Shown here: in pieces, positions 10,118 to 17,834 of the stretch
Layout of the letters: each line of letters opens with the position of its first letter
Numbering within the stretch: the stretch's first letter is position 1
Source: an uncultured Faecalibacterium sp.
GTDB taxonomy: Bacteria; Bacillota; Clostridia; Oscillospirales; Ruminococcaceae
NCBI GenBank assembly: GCA_934512105.1
Contig: CAKSWQ010000004.1
Coordinates: forward strand, 1 to 64,000
Length of the DNA: 64,000 nt
Direction: 5' to 3'
Notes under the pieces: model-generated
Databases searched by the model: none
What the model was told of the DNA's origin: nothing
What the model saw: only the letters and a program-made list of their open reading frames with translations
Made by a program: the position numbers and the translations under genes

Positions 10118-10222
10118 ATGATGCTGCTGGTGCCGGGTCGCATGGAATGGGGTCACATTCACTGCAATCAGGGGCATGGTGCAGCCTTGTGCAAAATGCG
10201 CGGACAGAAAAACCGGAAATAA
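10118..10222 (+). CDS. Possible 34-residue leader peptide upstream of purE
   Basis: ATG 10118 (a second ATG follows at once) is preceded by GCGGAGGGG at good spacing. The frame runs 34 codons (MMLLVPGRMEWGHIHCNQGH...) to TAA at 10220-10222, which overlaps the left arm of the terminator hairpin. That geometry suits a leader peptide coupled to attenuation. No homologue is recognised and the composition is not strongly informative. Confidence 0.35.
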   Translation: MMLLVPGRMEWGHIHCNQGHGAALCKMRGQKNRK

Positions 10223-10256
10223 AGGCCGTGGTACAGGTGTACCGCAGCCTTTTTTG
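10221..10256 (+). terminator. Terminator upstream of purE
   Basis: AAAGGC, then GTGGTACA paired with TGTACCGC, then GCC and a T6 run. It sits about 45 bp before the purE start with a gene-free leader upstream, so it is a candidate attenuator. Confidence 0.75.
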
Positions 10257-10298
10257 TTTGTCGGTCTTGTTGGACAGTAGAAAGAGAGGCTTTGGAAA

Positions 10299-10799
10299 AT
10301 GGTTCGTAAAGTGGCAGTGATCATGGGTTCAGACAGCGATTGGCCGGTGGTCAAGGGTGCCTGCGCCCAGCTGAAGGCGCTGGACATTCCCTTTGAGGCA
10401 CACATCCTTTCGGCACACCGCACCCCCGCCGAGGCAGCAGCCTTTGCAAAAAGCGCAAAGGCCAACGGCTTTGGCGTCATCCTGTGCGCAGCAGGCATGG
10501 CAGCACATCTGGCAGGTGCTTTTGCCGCCAACACCACCCTGCCGGTCATCGGCATCCCCATGAAGGGCGGCGCGATGGACGGCTTGGACGCGCTGCTGGC
10601 TACCGTGCAGATGCCCAGCGGCATCCCGGTGGCTACCGTGGCGCTGAACGGTGCCAAGAACGCCGCATGGCTGGCTGCTGAGATCCTGGCACTGAGCGAT
10701 GACGCACTGGCTGAAAAGCTGGAGGCGGAGCGCGTGGCCATGGCACAGCAGATCGCAGCAAAGGAAGAGAAGCTGCAGAACGAACTGAACGAGCTGTAA
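10299..10799 (+). CDS. purE: N5-carboxyaminoimidazole ribonucleotide mutase, class I PurE
   Basis: A protein of 166 residues, the class I PurE size. It converts N5-CAIR to CAIR in purine synthesis. Motifs are VIMGSDSDW (phosphate/ribose binding), ILSAHRTP (catalytic His) and GMAAHLAGAFAANT, with PVIGIPMKGG following. AAAGAGAGG precedes the ATG. Class I PurE normally needs PurK, which is not in this window, nor is purC. It is the first gene of the purine cluster. Confidence 0.95.
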   Translation: MVRKVAVIMGSDSDWPVVKGACAQLKALDIPFEAHILSAHRTPAEAAAFAKSAKANGFGVILCAAGMAAHLAGAFAANTTLPVIGIPMKGGAMDGLDALLATVQMPSGIPVATVALNGAKNAAWLAAEILALSDDALAEKLEAERVAMAQQIAAKEEKLQNELNEL

Positions 10800-10804
10800 G
10801 ACGC

Positions 10805-10940
10805 GAACCCTCTCCGTCACGCCTGCGGCGCGCCACCTCTCCCGAAGGGCGAGGTCTTACGCCATCTGACGGAAAAGCGGCATAAAAGCTCCCCCCTCGG
10901 GGGAGCTGGCATTGCGGAGCAATGACTGAGAGGGTTTCAG
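10805..10940. repeat. Intergenic palindromic repeat, copy 2
   Basis: It starts AACCCTCTCCGTCACGCC and ends TGACTGAGAGGGTTT, with inverted ends. Inside is the stem GCTCCCCCCTCGGGGGAGC. It lies between purE and purF. Confidence 0.85.
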
Positions 10941-10957
10941 AGCAAAAAGGAGAACCA

Positions 10958-12436
10958 ATGTCTGATTTTGCATATCCGCTGCATGAGGAGTGCGGCGTTT
11001 TCGGCATCTACGACCGTGCCGGTACCGAGGATGTGGCCGCAGCGGCTTATTCGGCCCTGTATGCGCTGCAGCACCGCGGGCAGGAAAGCTGCGGCATCGC
11101 CGTCAACGATGATGGCGTGATCACCGGCCACCGGGATCTGGGCCTTGTGAACGAGGTGTTCACCCCGGAGGTGCTGACAAGTCTGTCTGCCCCTACGGCA
11201 CACATGGCCACCGGTCATGTGCGCTATGCCACCGCAGGCACCCGCGTCCGCGCCAACGCCCAGCCCATGATCGTCCGCCACGGCCGCGGCACCATGGCGC
11301 TGTGCCACAACGGCAACCTGACCAACGCTGTGGAGCTGCGCCGCCAGCTGGAAAACGAGGGCGCCATCTTCCACGGCTCCTCGGATACCGAGGTCATCTG
11401 TTACCTTATCACCCGCAATCGTCTGCGCATGGGCAGCATCGAGACTGCTATCAGCAAGACCATGGATGTGCTGGAGGGCGCATACAGCCTTGTGATCATG
11501 TCTGCCACCAAGCTGATCGCGGTGCGTGACCCCCGGGGCTACCGTCCCCTGTGCATCGGCACCCTGCCCGGCGGCGGCTACGTCTTTGCCAGCGAAAGCT
11601 GCGCACTGGATGCCACCGGCGCCGCCCTGCTGCGGGACGTGGAGCCCGGCGAGATCGTGGTGGTGGATACCAAGACCGGCGAGCTGCGCAGCATCAAGGA
11701 TCACTGCGGCCGCCCGGACACCCAGATGTGTGTGTTCGAGTTCATCTACTTCGCCCGCCCGGACAGCGTCATCGAGGGCAGCTCGGTGCACGAGGCCCGC
11801 AAGCAGGCAGGCCGCTTCCTTGCACAGGAGCACCCGGTGGAGGCCGATGTGGTCATCGGCGTGCCGGATTCCGGCCTGGATGCAGCGCTGGGCTACTCGC
11901 AGGAGAGCGGCATCCCCTACGGCATCGGCTTCATCAAGAACAAATACATCGGCCGCACCTTCATTCAGGGCAGCCAGAAGCAGCGCGAGAACAGCGTGCG
12001 CATCAAGCTGAACGTGGTGTCCAGCACCGTCAAGGGCAAGCGCGTGGTGCTGGTGGATGACTCCATCGTGCGCGGCACCACCTCTGCCCGCATCATCAAG
12101 CTGCTGCGGGATGCCGGTGCTGCCGAGGTGCACTTTATGGTCTCTGCACCTCCCTTCAAGTATCCGTGCTACTTTGGTACCGATATCCCGGACCAGAAGC
12201 TGCTGGTGGCTACCGGCCGCACGCTGGAGCAGATCAACGAGGTCATCGGCGCCGATACGCTGGGCTACCTGTCCAACGAGCACGTTGTCCAGCTTGCCAA
12301 AAACGCAAAATGCGGTTTCTGCACCGCCTGCTTTACCGGCGAGTATGCCGTAGAGCCGGAAAGTGTGCTTTCTACCGATATTCACGACCGTCACCTGAAC
12401 GACCGTCCCAAGGACGCCAAAAAGTTAGGAGAGTAA
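10958..12436 (+). CDS. purF: Amidophosphoribosyltransferase
   Basis: A protein of 492 residues that commits PRPP and glutamine to purine synthesis. The start MSDFAYPLHEECGVFGIY contains an 11-residue propeptide before the nucleophilic Cys, as in the Bacillus-type enzyme. The glutaminase domain shows HVRYATAG and CHNGNL. The PRTase loop is VVLVDDSIVRGTT. A C-terminal CGFCTACF cluster matches the cysteines that hold a [4Fe-4S] cluster in oxygen-labile PurF. ATG 10958 follows AAAAAGGAG. An ATG at 10922 lies in the repeat. It is 4 bp before purM. Confidence 0.96.
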   Translation: MSDFAYPLHEECGVFGIYDRAGTEDVAAAAYSALYALQHRGQESCGIAVNDDGVITGHRDLGLVNEVFTPEVLTSLSAPTAHMATGHVRYATAGTRVRANAQPMIVRHGRGTMALCHNGNLTNAVELRRQLENEGAIFHGSSDTEVICYLITRNRLRMGSIETAISKTMDVLEGAYSLVIMSATKLIAVRDPRGYRPLCIGTLPGGGYVFASESCALDATGAALLRDVEPGEIVVVDTKTGELRSIKDHCGRPDTQMCVFEFIYFARPDSVIEGSSVHEARKQAGRFLAQEHPVEADVVIGVPDSGLDAALGYSQESGIPYGIGFIKNKYIGRTFIQGSQKQRENSVRIKLNVVSSTVKGKRVVLVDDSIVRGTTSARIIKLLRDAGAAEVHFMVSAPPFKYPCYFGTDIPDQKLLVATGRTLEQINEVIGADTLGYLSNEHVVQLAKNAKCGFCTACFTGEYAVEPESVLSTDIHDRHLNDRPKDAKKLGE

Positions 12437-12440
12437 GAAC

Positions 12441-13487
12441 ATGGAAAAGAGCTATTCTGAAAGCTACGCCGCAGCAGGCGTGGACATTACCGCCGGTTAC
12501 CGCTCTGTGGAGCTGATGAAGCAGTATGTGGCCCGTACCATGAACGAGCACTGCATCGGCGGCCTGGGCGGCTTTGGCGGTCTGTTTGAGCTGGACTGCA
12601 CCGGCTACAAGCACCCGGTGCTGATCTCCGGTACCGATGGTGTGGGCACCAAGCTGAAGGTGGCCATGATCATGGATAAGCACGACACCATTGGTATCGA
12701 CTGCGTGGCCATGTGCGTCAACGATGTCATCTGCGCCGGTGCAAAGCCGCTGGTGTTCCTGGATTACATCGCCTGCGGCCGCAATGTGCCGGAAAAGATC
12801 GCCAACATCGTCAAGGGCGTGGCCGAGGGCTGCGTGCAGGCCGACTGCGCTCTGGTGGGCGGCGAGACTGCCGAGCACCCGGGCATGATGCCGGAGGACG
12901 AGTATGATCTGGCAGGCTTCACCGTGGGCGTTGTGGACAAGGAGAAGATCCTGAACAACGAGACCATGGCAGCCGGTGATGTGATCCTCGCTCTGCCCTC
13001 CACCGGTGTGCACTCCAACGGCTTCTCGCTGGTGCGCAAGGTGTTCAACATTGACGCCGACCCCGATGTGCTGTTCTCCACCCCCGCCGAGCTGGGCGGC
13101 AAGACCCTTGGCGAGGCGCTGCTGGCTCCCACCAAGATCTACGTCAAGCCCGTGCTGAAGGTACTGGAAGAGGTGCAGGTCAAGGGCATCTCCCACATCA
13201 CCGGCGGCGGCTTCTACGAGAATATCCCCCGCAGCCTGAAGAAGGGCTGCTGCGCCCGCATCAACAAGGCAGATGTGCGCACCCCCGCTCTGTTCCACCT
13301 GATGCAGAAGGTGGGCGGCATCTCCGAGCACGATATGTTCAACACCTTCAACATGGGTGTGGGCATGGTGCTCACTGTGCCCGCCGAGCAGGCCGATAAG
13401 GCACTGGAGATCCTGCACGCCAACGGCGAGCCGGAAGCCTACCGTCTGGGCGTCATCGCAGAAGGTGAGGGCGTGGAGCTGTGCTGA
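12441..13487 (+). CDS. purM: Phosphoribosylformylglycinamidine cyclo-ligase (AIR synthetase)
   Basis: A protein of 348 residues, the family length. It closes FGAM to AIR using ATP. Recognisable features are SYAAAGVDITAG at the N-terminus, ISGTDGVGTKLK, DCVAMCVNDVICAGA, ALVGGETAEHPGM, STGVHSNGFSLVRK and ITGGGFYENIPR. The RBS GTTAGGAGAG lies in the end of purF. Its last 7 bp overlap the GTG start of purN, so the two are translationally coupled. Confidence 0.96.
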   Translation: MEKSYSESYAAAGVDITAGYRSVELMKQYVARTMNEHCIGGLGGFGGLFELDCTGYKHPVLISGTDGVGTKLKVAMIMDKHDTIGIDCVAMCVNDVICAGAKPLVFLDYIACGRNVPEKIANIVKGVAEGCVQADCALVGGETAEHPGMMPEDEYDLAGFTVGVVDKEKILNNETMAAGDVILALPSTGVHSNGFSLVRKVFNIDADPDVLFSTPAELGGKTLGEALLAPTKIYVKPVLKVLEEVQVKGISHITGGGFYENIPRSLKKGCCARINKADVRTPALFHLMQKVGGISEHDMFNTFNMGVGMVLTVPAEQADKALEILHANGEPEAYRLGVIAEGEGVELC

Positions 13488-14077
13488 ACATTGCCGTGTT
13501 AGTGTCCGGCGGCGGCACCAATCTGCAGGCGCTGCTGGACAGCGAGACCCGGGGCGAGAACCCCAATGGTAAAATTACGCTGGTAGTGGCTTCCAAGCCC
13601 GGCGTCTTTGCGCTGGAACGCGCCGCAAAGGCCGGTGTGGAGGGCTGCGTGGTGCGCCGCAAGGACTATGCCGCCAGCGAGGAATTTGACGCTGCGCTGC
13701 TGGAAACGCTGCGGGCGCACAAGATTGATCTGGTGGTGCTGGCGGGCTTTCTGTCCGTGCTGGGCCCCAGTGTCATCGCGGCTTATCCGCGCCGCATCCT
13801 GAACGTGCACCCTGCGCTGATCCCTTCCTTCTGCGGACCGGGCATGTACGGTCTGCGCCCCCACGAGGCCGCACTGGCCCGGGGCTGCAAGGTGACCGGC
13901 GCTACCGTCCACTTTGTCAACGAGGAGTGCGACGGCGGGCCCATCCTGCTGCAGAAGGCCGTGGATATCCTGCCCGGCGACACCCCCGAGGTGCTGCAGA
14001 AGCGGGTGATGGAGCAGGCGGAATGGAAGCTGCTGCCCAAGGCTGTGGCTATGGTGTGCAGCGGTGAAGTGGAGTAA
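13481..14077 (+). CDS. purN: Phosphoribosylglycinamide formyltransferase
   Basis: A protein of 198 residues that transfers formyl from 10-formyl-THF to GAR. The start is GTG 13481, inside the purM stop region, giving MLNIAVLVSGGGTNLQALL. Folate and catalytic motifs are VVLAGFLSVLGP, LNVHPALIPSF (Asn-His pair) and GATVHFVNEECDGGPIL (catalytic Asp). GAAGGTGAGG upstream serves as RBS. An intergenic repeat follows. Confidence 0.95.
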   Translation: MLNIAVLVSGGGTNLQALLDSETRGENPNGKITLVVASKPGVFALERAAKAGVEGCVVRRKDYAASEEFDAALLETLRAHKIDLVVLAGFLSVLGPSVIAAYPRRILNVHPALIPSFCGPGMYGLRPHEAALARGCKVTGATVHFVNEECDGGPILLQKAVDILPGDTPEVLQKRVMEQAEWKLLPKAVAMVCSGEVE

Positions 14078-14079
14078 AA

Positions 14080-14209
14080 ACTCCTTCCGTCACGCCTGAC
14101 GGTGTGCCACCTCCCCCGAAGGTGGAGGTTTTACACATCTAATGGTAACGCAGAAAAAGCTCCCCCCTCGGGGGAGCTGGCGAGCGAATGCGAGCCTGAG
14201 AGGGTTTGA
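14080..14209. repeat. Intergenic palindromic repeat, copy 3
   Basis: It starts AACTCCTTCCGTCACGCC and ends GAGCCTGAGAGGGTTT. Inside is GCTCCCCCCTCGGGGGAGC, identical to the stem of copy 2. It lies between purN and the IMP cyclohydrolase gene. Confidence 0.85.
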
Positions 14210-14223
14210 ATAGGAGAACAACA

Positions 14224-15024
14224 ATGGAAAAGATCAACCTGAACGAGTATCTGGCCTCCAACGAGTACCCCGGCCGCGGCATTGCTGTGGCAATGGCACC
14301 GGACGGACGGCAGATGTTTATCGGCTACTTTATCATGGGCCGCAGCGAGAACAGCCGCAACCGCGTGTTTGACCCCGTGCCCGAGCGCGGCGGCATCTGC
14401 ACCATCGCAGCGGACCCCGCAAAGCTGGAGGACCCCAGCCTCATTATTTACAATCCGGTGCTGACGCTGGGCAAGACCCATATCGTGACCAACGGCGACC
14501 AGACCGATACCATCTATGACCTGATGAGTCAGGGCAAGAGCTTTGCCGATGCCCTGCGCACCCGCACCTTTGAGCCGGACGGCCCCAACTACACCCCCCG
14601 CATCTCCGCTGTGGTGTACGCCGACGGCAGCTACCAGATGAGCATCCTCAAGTCTGCCGACGGCAACGGCGACAGCGTGCAGCGCTATTTCTTTGATTAC
14701 CCCCAGCCCGTTGCAGGCGAGGGTCATTTTATCAGCACCTACAAGCACAACGGCAACCCCATCCCCAGCTTTGAGGGCGAGCCGCTGCGCTTTGCCTGCC
14801 CCCGCACCATCGGCGATTTTGCCCACGATCTGTGGAACAGCCTGAATCTGGACAACAAGGTCAGCCTGTTTGCCCGGGTCATCGATCTGGACACCGGCGA
14901 GAGCGGCGATATGATCTTTAATAAATATGATCCGGTTTGCAGCGATCTGGACGACCCCGAGGAGCCGGAACTGCTGCCCGAGGAACTGGAACTGCTCAAA
15001 AAGCTTGACGCCGAGGAAGAATAA
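14224..15024 (+). CDS. purO: PurO-like IMP cyclohydrolase
   Basis: A protein of 266 residues resembling the archaeal-type IMP cyclohydrolase PurO, which closes FAICAR to IMP. The start MEKINLNEYLASNEYPGRG leads into GIAVAMAPDGRQ and YFIMGRSENSRNRVF, characteristic of the family. It lacks any PurH-type MGS-like domain. ATG 14224 follows TAGGAGAAC. An upstream in-frame ATG at 14206 has no RBS. It pairs with the adjacent stand-alone AICAR transformylase, so the last two purine steps are done by two proteins. The C-terminus is very acidic. Confidence 0.85.
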   Translation: MEKINLNEYLASNEYPGRGIAVAMAPDGRQMFIGYFIMGRSENSRNRVFDPVPERGGICTIAADPAKLEDPSLIIYNPVLTLGKTHIVTNGDQTDTIYDLMSQGKSFADALRTRTFEPDGPNYTPRISAVVYADGSYQMSILKSADGNGDSVQRYFFDYPQPVAGEGHFISTYKHNGNPIPSFEGEPLRFACPRTIGDFAHDLWNSLNLDNKVSLFARVIDLDTGESGDMIFNKYDPVCSDLDDPEEPELLPEELELLKKLDAEEE

Positions 15025-15057
15025 GAGTAAACCTTAGGATATAAGGAGGATGCACCA

Positions 15058-16239
15058 ATGAATGAACTCGCACTGAAGTACGGCTGCAACCCCAACCAGA
15101 AGCCCAGCCGCATTTATATGGAAGATGGTTCCGACCTGCCCGTTACCGTGCTGAACGGCAAGCCCGGCTACATCAACTTTCTGGATGCCCTCAACTCCAT
15201 CCAGCTGGTCAAGGAACTGAAAACCGCCTGCGGTCTGCCCGCAGCGGCCTCCTTCAAGCACGTTTCCCCGGCGGGCGCAGCACTGGGTCTGCCCCTGACC
15301 GAGGTGGAGCGCCGGATGTACCACATCGCCCCGGAGACCGAGCTTTCTCCGCTGGCCTGTGCCTACGCCCGCGCCCGCGGCGCAGACCGCATGTCCTCCT
15401 TCGGCGACTGGATCGCCCTGTCTGACATCTGCGATGTGCCCACCGCAAAGCTGATCCAGCACGAAGTGTCCGACGGCATCATCGCCCCGGGCTACGAGCC
15501 GGAGGCACTGGCCATCCTGTCCGGCAAAAAGAAGGGCAACTACAACGTGGTCGCCATCGACCCCGCCTATAAGCCCGCTCCCATCGAGCACAAGCAGGTG
15601 TACGGCATCACCTTTGAGCAGGGCCGCAACGAGCTGGTCATCAACGCCGACACCATGCTGAACAACTGGGTCACCGAGAACAAGGACGTGACCGAGGAGC
15701 AGAAGCGCGACCTCATCATTGCCCTTATCACCCTGAAGTACACCCAGTCCAACAGCGTGTGCTACACCTACAACGGTCAGACCATCGGCGTGGGTGCCGG
15801 CCAGCAGAGCCGCATCCACTGCACCCGTCTGGCCGGTCAGAAGGCCGACAACTGGCAGCTGCGCCACATGGACAAGGTACTGGATCTGCCTTTCCGCGAC
15901 GATGTGGCAAAGCCCAACCGCGACAACGCCATTGATGTTTATATCGGCGATACCCCGGAGGACGTCATCGGTGATGACGTCTGGGCCGAGACCTTTACCC
16001 GCCAGCCCGAGCCGCTGACCGCCGAGGAAAAGAAGGCTTACCTCAGCAAGGTGACCGGCGTGTGCCTTGGCTCGGACGCTTTCTTCCCCTTCGGCGACAA
16101 CATCGAGCGCGCCCGCCGCTCCGGCGTGACCGCCATCGTGCAGCCCGGCGGCTCCATCCGCGACCAGCAGGTCATCGACACCTGCAACAAGTACGGCATC
16201 GCCATGGCCTTCTGCGGCCTGCGGCTGTTCCATCACTGA
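15058..16239 (+). CDS. purH: Stand-alone AICAR formyltransferase (PurH transformylase domain)
   Basis: A protein of 393 residues covering only the transformylase part of PurH. It forms FAICAR from AICAR and 10-formyl-THF. Recognisable segments are LKYGCNPNQKPSRIY, SFKHVSPAGAA (catalytic Lys-His), GDWIALSD, KYTQSNSVCYTYNGQTIGVG, GQQSRIHCTRLAG and SDAFFPFGDNIERA near the end. The normal N-terminal cyclohydrolase domain is missing. That step is supplied by the PurO-like gene 33 bp upstream. A strong RBS (AAGGAGG) precedes the ATG. Confidence 0.9.
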   Translation: MNELALKYGCNPNQKPSRIYMEDGSDLPVTVLNGKPGYINFLDALNSIQLVKELKTACGLPAAASFKHVSPAGAALGLPLTEVERRMYHIAPETELSPLACAYARARGADRMSSFGDWIALSDICDVPTAKLIQHEVSDGIIAPGYEPEALAILSGKKKGNYNVVAIDPAYKPAPIEHKQVYGITFEQGRNELVINADTMLNNWVTENKDVTEEQKRDLIIALITLKYTQSNSVCYTYNGQTIGVGAGQQSRIHCTRLAGQKADNWQLRHMDKVLDLPFRDDVAKPNRDNAIDVYIGDTPEDVIGDDVWAETFTRQPEPLTAEEKKAYLSKVTGVCLGSDAFFPFGDNIERARRSGVTAIVQPGGSIRDQQVIDTCNKYGIAMAFCGLRLFHH

Positions 16240-16245
16240 TAGTAC

Positions 16246-16363
16246 GGCACAGCGGAAGCTTCCTCCTCGGACACGGATCGGGCCATTCCATCGCCCGCCC
16301 TACCGCCTGCGGCGGCAGGGTCCCACCCCAGCGGACGGTCCTCGGAGAAACTTCCGCCGTGCC
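16246..16363. repeat. Imperfect inverted repeat between purH and purD
   Basis: GGCACAGCGGAAG at 16246-16258 matches the complement of CTTCCGCCGTGCC at 16351-16363 with one mismatch, and CTCGGA-type blocks extend it. Inside is ACCGCCTGCGGCGG. It could fold into one long hairpin in the mRNA. It differs in sequence from the other intergenic repeats. Confidence 0.55.
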
Positions 16364-16385
16364 GATGCATAGAGAAGGTGCAATT

Positions 16386-17690
16386 ATGAAGAAAAAAATT
16401 CTGGTAGTGGGCGGCGGCGGCCGCGAGCACGCCATCATCAAGGCACTGAAAAAGAGCCCCGACTGCGGCGAGATCTGGTGCGCACCGGGCAACGGCGGCA
16501 TCAGCTATGACGCCAAGTGCAAAAACATCAAGGCCACCGATGTGGATACCATGGTGGGCTTTGCAACGGAAGAAAAGTTCGATTACGTTGTGGTGGCGCA
16601 GGACGACCCCCTTGCACTGGGCATGGTGGACGCGCTGGCAAAGGTGGGCATCCCCGCCTTTGGCCCGGACAAGGCTGCTGCCCGCATCGAGGCCTCCAAG
16701 GTGTTCTCCAAGGACCTGATGAAGAAATACGGCATCCCCACCGCAAAGTACGAGACCTTCGATGACCCCGCAAAGGTTATGGACTACATCCGCGCCGAGG
16801 GTAAGTATCCGGTGGTCATCAAGGCAGACGGCCTTGCACTGGGCAAGGGCGTGCTCATCTGCGAAAACGAGCAGCAGGCCGCCGATGGCGTCAAGGAGAT
16901 CATGCTGGACAAAAAGTTCGGCGCATCCGGCAACCATGTGGTGGTGGAAGAGTTCCTCACCGGGCCAGAGGTCAGCGTGCTGAGCTTTACAGACGGCAAG
17001 GTGGTCAAGCCCATGGTCTCCAGCATGGATCATAAGCGCGCCAACGACCACGACACCGGCCTGAACACCGGCGGCATGGGCACCATTGCCCCCAACCCCT
17101 ACTACACCCCGGAAGTGGCTGCGGAGTGCATGGAAAAAATCTTCCTGCCCACCATCCGCGCCATGAACGCCGAGGGCTGCCCCTTCAAGGGCTGCCTGTA
17201 CTTCGGCCTCATGCTCACCCCGGACGGCCCCAAGGTCATCGAGTATAACTGCCGCTTCGGCGACCCCGAAACGCAGGTGGTGCTGCCGCTGCTGGAAAGC
17301 GACCTGCTGCACATCATGCAGGCCTGCACCGACGGCACGCTGGCCGGGCAGGAGGTCAAATTCTCCGATGGTGCTGCGGCCTGCGTCATTCTGGCCTCCG
17401 GCGGCTACCCCGTGGCCTACGAGAAGGGCAAGCCCATCTCCGGCCTTGTGGACGGTCAGCTGCCCGGCGAGGAGAACGTGACGGTGTACCACTCCGGCAC
17501 TGCCATCACCGAGGACGGCCAGCTGGTGACCAACGGCGGCCGCGTGCTGGGCGTTACCGCCACCGGCCCGCGCCTGACCAACGCCCTGAGCCACGCCTAC
17601 GAAGCAGCCGAGAAGATCAGCTTTGAAAAGCTGCACAAGCGCAGCGATATCGGCCTGCGTGCCCTGAAAGCGCTGGCAGAGAAGCAGTAA
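16386..17690 (+). CDS. purD: Phosphoribosylamine-glycine ligase
   Basis: A protein of 434 residues, an ATP-grasp ligase joining phosphoribosylamine and glycine to GAR. It opens ILVVGGGGREHAI. The ATP-grasp region has YPVVIKADGLALGKGV and NHVVVEEFLTGPEVSVLSF, followed by HDTGLNTGGMG and IEYNCRFGDPETQ. ATG 16386 follows AGAGAAGGTG. A much longer frame back to 16062 overlaps purH out of frame and is not coding. Confidence 0.96.
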   Translation: MKKKILVVGGGGREHAIIKALKKSPDCGEIWCAPGNGGISYDAKCKNIKATDVDTMVGFATEEKFDYVVVAQDDPLALGMVDALAKVGIPAFGPDKAAARIEASKVFSKDLMKKYGIPTAKYETFDDPAKVMDYIRAEGKYPVVIKADGLALGKGVLICENEQQAADGVKEIMLDKKFGASGNHVVVEEFLTGPEVSVLSFTDGKVVKPMVSSMDHKRANDHDTGLNTGGMGTIAPNPYYTPEVAAECMEKIFLPTIRAMNAEGCPFKGCLYFGLMLTPDGPKVIEYNCRFGDPETQVVLPLLESDLLHIMQACTDGTLAGQEVKFSDGAAACVILASGGYPVAYEKGKPISGLVDGQLPGEENVTVYHSGTAITEDGQLVTNGGRVLGVTATGPRLTNALSHAYEAAEKISFEKLHKRSDIGLRALKALAEKQ

Positions 17691-17702
17691 AAAATGTAAA
17701 CG

Positions 17703-17774
17703 ACCCCTTCAGTCATCTCACTTTGTTCGATGCCAGCTCCCCCAAGGGGGGCGCCTTTCCGCAGAAGGGGTTAT
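17703..17774. repeat. Intergenic palindromic repeat, copy 4 (short)
   Basis: ACCCCTTCAGTCATCTC ... GCCAGCTCCCCC, a short loop, then GGGGGGCGCC ... GAAGGGGTTATT. It has the same modules as the other copies but is only about 72 bp. Confidence 0.75.
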
Positions 17775-17834
17775 TCAGCACGACCCATCATACATAATAG
17801 GATCGAAAAACAATAACAAGGGGGAATTCACCCA

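Larger units (their letters stand above)
9838..10298 (+). promoter_or_regulatory. 461-bp gap with probable purE leader and attenuator
   Basis: No conserved gene is seen. The gap has a weak promoter-like TTGCAA (10000-10005) and TAAACT (10022-10027), and a hairpin CGATGC...GCATCG near 10033-10060. A 34-codon reading frame at 10118-10222 has a strong RBS, and a terminator lies at 10221-10256 just before purE. I looked for ZTP, guanine and ykkC/PRPP riboswitch signatures and did not see their conserved cores. Regulation by attenuation is an inference from the terminator position. Confidence 0.45.

Noticed and set aside
9838..10298. ZTP, guanine or PRPP (ykkC-type) riboswitch before purE
   Set aside because: None of the conserved core sequences I know for these classes can be read in this leader.
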